19,179 nt of DNA from UBA2897 sp036733925 (lineage in GTDB: Bacteria > Bacillota > Negativicutes > Selenomonadales > Selenomonadaceae), in contig DAIMZO010000030.1 of assembly GCA_036733925.1 (NCBI GenBank), positions 1-19,179 of the forward strand, written 5' to 3'. The number at the start of each line of letters is the position of its first letter. Position 1 is the stretch's first letter. Shown in pieces: positions 15,563 through 19,179 of this stretch. A program made the position numbers and the translations under genes. The notes under the pieces were generated by a model that was given only the letters and a program-made list of their open reading frames with translations, was not told the DNA's origin and did no database searches.

Positions 15563-15705
15563 AGAAAGAGGGCGCCGCCTAGCGGATCGCCCTCACAGAG
15601 AATCACTTCAAGGGATGATCAAGAAGCAATCCACCATCAGTCGGCTAAACTAGGGGCGGTTCACTTCTTCGTTTCTATCAGCATGAGTGGCCGTCAAACA
15701 GCGCC
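15563..15705 (-). ncRNA. Candidate structured RNA or cobT leader, reminiscent of a type I toxin-antitoxin 3' region
   Basis: A minus-strand RNA starting near 15705 can form a long interrupted hairpin: AAGAAG..AA..CCGCC pairs with GGUGG..UU..CUUCUU, spanning roughly 15670-15614. A terminator-like hairpin follows at 15594-15568 (7 bp plus an inner 4 bp, then TTTCT). A short peptide-end-like stretch (MLIETKK then stop at about 15682-15659) precedes it. The arrangement of opposing promoters over a shared structured region resembles type I toxin-antitoxin loci, but no complete hydrophobic toxin reading frame is present. It could equally be a 5' leader controlling the cobT-like gene. Confidence 0.4.
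15568..15594 (-). terminator. Terminator-like hairpin in the cobT leader
   Basis: Outer 7-bp stem (15568-15574 with 15588-15594), inner 4-bp stem (15575-15578 with 15582-15585) and a 3-nt loop. On the minus strand it is followed by TTTCTACG, a short U tract. It lies 52 nt before the cobT-like start, so it could end an upstream RNA or act as an attenuator. Confidence 0.5.
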
Positions 15706-15738
15706 AAGTACAGTATAACATATTTTACGGTACTTGGC
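15703..15738. repeat. 9-bp inverted repeat flanking a promoter -10
   Basis: GCCAAGTAC (15703-15711) and GTACTTGGC (15730-15738) are perfect inverted copies 18 nt apart. The minus-strand -10 lies exactly between them, and one arm overlaps the -35. This geometry fits a repressor operator. Confidence 0.7.
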
Positions 15739-15740
15739 TA
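15712..15740 (-). promoter_or_regulatory. Minus-strand promoter upstream of the cobT-like gene
   Basis: TAGCCA (15740-15735, four of six matches), a 17-nt spacer and TATACT (15717-15712) with TG one base before it (extended -10). The predicted start is near 15705, giving a leader of about 190 nt to the cobT-like gene. Confidence 0.65.
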
Positions 15741-15761
15741 TTTCCCTGCCTTGAATGCAAC

Positions 15762-15805
15762 TTATCCACAATATGCACCGCCATACCAGTGCATATTGTG
15801 GATAA
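15762..15805. repeat. Perfect 17-bp inverted repeat with two exact DnaA boxes
   Basis: Positions 15762-15778 and 15789-15805 are perfect inverted copies separated by 10 nt. Each outer end is TTATCCACA, the exact high-affinity DnaA box (15762-15770 on plus, 15797-15805 on minus). As RNA it would also be a stable hairpin but has no U tract on either strand adequate for termination. Confidence 0.85.
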
Positions 15806-15807
15806 AA

Positions 15808-15829
15808 GCCTTTCCCACAGAGGAAGGCA
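15808..15829 (-). terminator. Second, weaker hairpin after the rRNA operon
   Basis: GCCTTCC pairs with GGAAAGGC (one bulged base) on the minus strand, followed by TTTT. It lies directly downstream of the main rRNA terminator and may be a back-up. Confidence 0.45.
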
Positions 15830-15830
15830 T

Positions 15831-15862
15831 AAAAAAAGCACTCGCATAGCGAGTGCTTTTTT
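15831..15862. terminator. rRNA operon terminator
   Basis: An 8-bp stem (15838-15845 with 15849-15856) has a 3-nt loop, seven A on the left and six T on the right, so it ends leftward transcription from 5S and could work in both directions. It begins a few bases past the 5S 3' end. Confidence 0.93.
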
Positions 15863-15868
15863 CTTGAA

Positions 15869-15985
15869 ACCGGCAACTACCTATTCTCCCAGCCCGTCTC
15901 CAGACAAGTACCTTCGGCCTCTGAGAGCTTAACTACTGTGTTCGGCATGGGAACAGGTGGAACCTCTCAGGCATCATCACCGGAT
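15869..15985 (-). rRNA. rrf: 5S ribosomal RNA
   Basis: About 117 nt. Read on the minus strand it contains the conserved loop segment CCCATGCCGAACACAG and the end-pairing helix formed by CCGGTG near the 5' end with the 3' terminus. Ends are estimated to within a few bases. It lies about 75 nt downstream of 23S. Confidence 0.95.
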
Positions 15986-16003
15986 CTTCTATTGAGAGCT
16001 GTG

Positions 16004-16028
16004 CCCTCAAAACTATACAGAAGAAATG
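16004..16028 (-). other. 3' arm of the 23S processing stem
   Basis: In the 23S-5S spacer, the 23 nt at 16006-16028 are complementary at 21 of 23 positions to 19085-19107 upstream of 23S. Paired, they form the long helix that brackets pre-23S rRNA and is cut by RNase III-type enzymes. Confidence 0.8.
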
Positions 16029-16059
16029 GCTTCTACATTCTAGGCTCTTCGTGCTATCT

Positions 16060-18975
<2,916 letters not shown>

Positions 18976-19179
18976 TATCGTTTCGCTTAAAGGTATCTTC
19001 TTACAGATGTCTATGAATCCTAAAATGTTCGTTCTTACCATTCTGTTTACACTGTCCGTGCAACTCGATGATTTCGATACATTTCATTTCTTCTGTGTAG
19101 TTTTCAGGGTACATGGAGGGTCATTCCCTCAAAACTAGACAATGCAGTCCCTTGCCAGATCCGACCTTGGATCCTGGGG
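18976..19179 (-). other. Part of the 16S-23S internal transcribed spacer
   Basis: About 204 nt upstream of 23S; 16S lies outside the window. No complete tRNA gene is recognisable here. It contains the 5' arm of the 23S processing stem (19085-19107) and, further upstream, CCCTCAAAACTA at 19126-19137, a copy of the motif at 16004-16015 in the 23S-5S spacer. Confidence 0.85.

Larger units (their letters stand above)
15517..15867. other. Non-coding intergenic region between cobT-like gene and 5S rRNA
   Basis: About 350 bases without a convincing gene. From right to left it holds the rRNA terminator (15831-15862), a second hairpin (15808-15829), the DnaA-box inverted repeat (15762-15805), a minus-strand promoter inside a palindrome (15703-15740), a structured RNA candidate (15563-15705), a plus-strand TATAAT (15551-15556) and the cobT ribosome-binding site. 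An 81-codon GTG reading frame at 15687-15932 runs through the terminator into 5S and is not a gene. Confidence 0.85.

Noticed and set aside
15517..15705. Cobalamin riboswitch before the cobT-like gene
   Set aside because: The leader length would fit, but the conserved cobalamin-riboswitch core and B12 box are not seen; only a partial GCCACT occurs. A covariance search would settle it.
15687..15932. 81-codon GTG-initiated frame on the plus strand
   Set aside because: It lacks a ribosome-binding site and reads through the DnaA-box dyad, the rRNA terminator and into 5S rRNA.
19140..19179. tRNA gene at the right edge
   Set aside because: No acceptor stem, T-loop GGTTCGA or CCA-flanked cloverleaf can be drawn in the visible bases. 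A tRNA could still lie beyond the edge.

Overview
The window looks like chromosomal DNA from a GC-rich member of the Negativicutes (Firmicutes with a Gram-negative-type envelope), most likely a Selenomonas/Mitsuokella-like organism. This is an inference from three things: the Firmicutes-type gene clusters (rpmE-DUF1385-prfA-prmC-Sua5-rpiB-upp and yycJ-htrA-rlmH), sigma-A-type promoters, and a fused double CobT protein resembling ArsA/ArsB, a pair known from Sporomusa and Veillonella. No species marker can be read with certainty.

Layout. Positions 1-77 hold two hairpins, one a strong terminator pointing right. Positions 82-6930 hold a leftward run of eight genes: rpmE (bL31), yqhQ/DUF1385, prfA (RF1), prmC (RF1 methyltransferase), Sua5/YwlC (tRNA t6A synthesis), rpiB, upp and ychF. 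rpmE has its own strong promoter, a highly structured leader of about 165 nt and its own terminator. The other seven genes are 12-51 nt apart and look like one operon devoted to translation and nucleotide salvage. Back to back with the rpmE promoter is a near-consensus rightward promoter for a divergent ClpX paralogue (7074-8405). That gene converges on a leftward class B penicillin-binding protein with a PASTA domain (8476-10455), and one bidirectional terminator separates them.

Positions 10561-13547 carry rlmH, htrA, a YycJ/WalJ-type metallo-hydrolase and a PerR-type Fur-family regulator, all leftward. The first three are the tail of the Firmicutes walRK operon, but walR and walK are not here. 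Positions 13642-15516 encode the 624-aa protein in which two CobT-like units are fused. Upstream of it, 15517-15867 is a dense non-coding region with opposing promoter elements, a structured RNA candidate, a palindromic promoter, and a perfect 17-bp inverted repeat containing two exact DnaA boxes. The last 3.3 kb is a leftward rRNA operon: 5S, a complete 23S without intervening sequence, and part of the 16S-23S spacer. The 23S flanks can pair to form the usual processing stem.

Several genes act on each other's products. PrmC modifies the GGQ motif of RF1 encoded next to it. RlmH modifies helix 69 of 23S rRNA, encoded about 6 kb away. bL31 binds the ribosome. The most unusual items are the fused CobT/ArsAB-like protein, the ClpX paralogue with an altered zinc finger, and the non-coding region between cobT and the rRNA operon.
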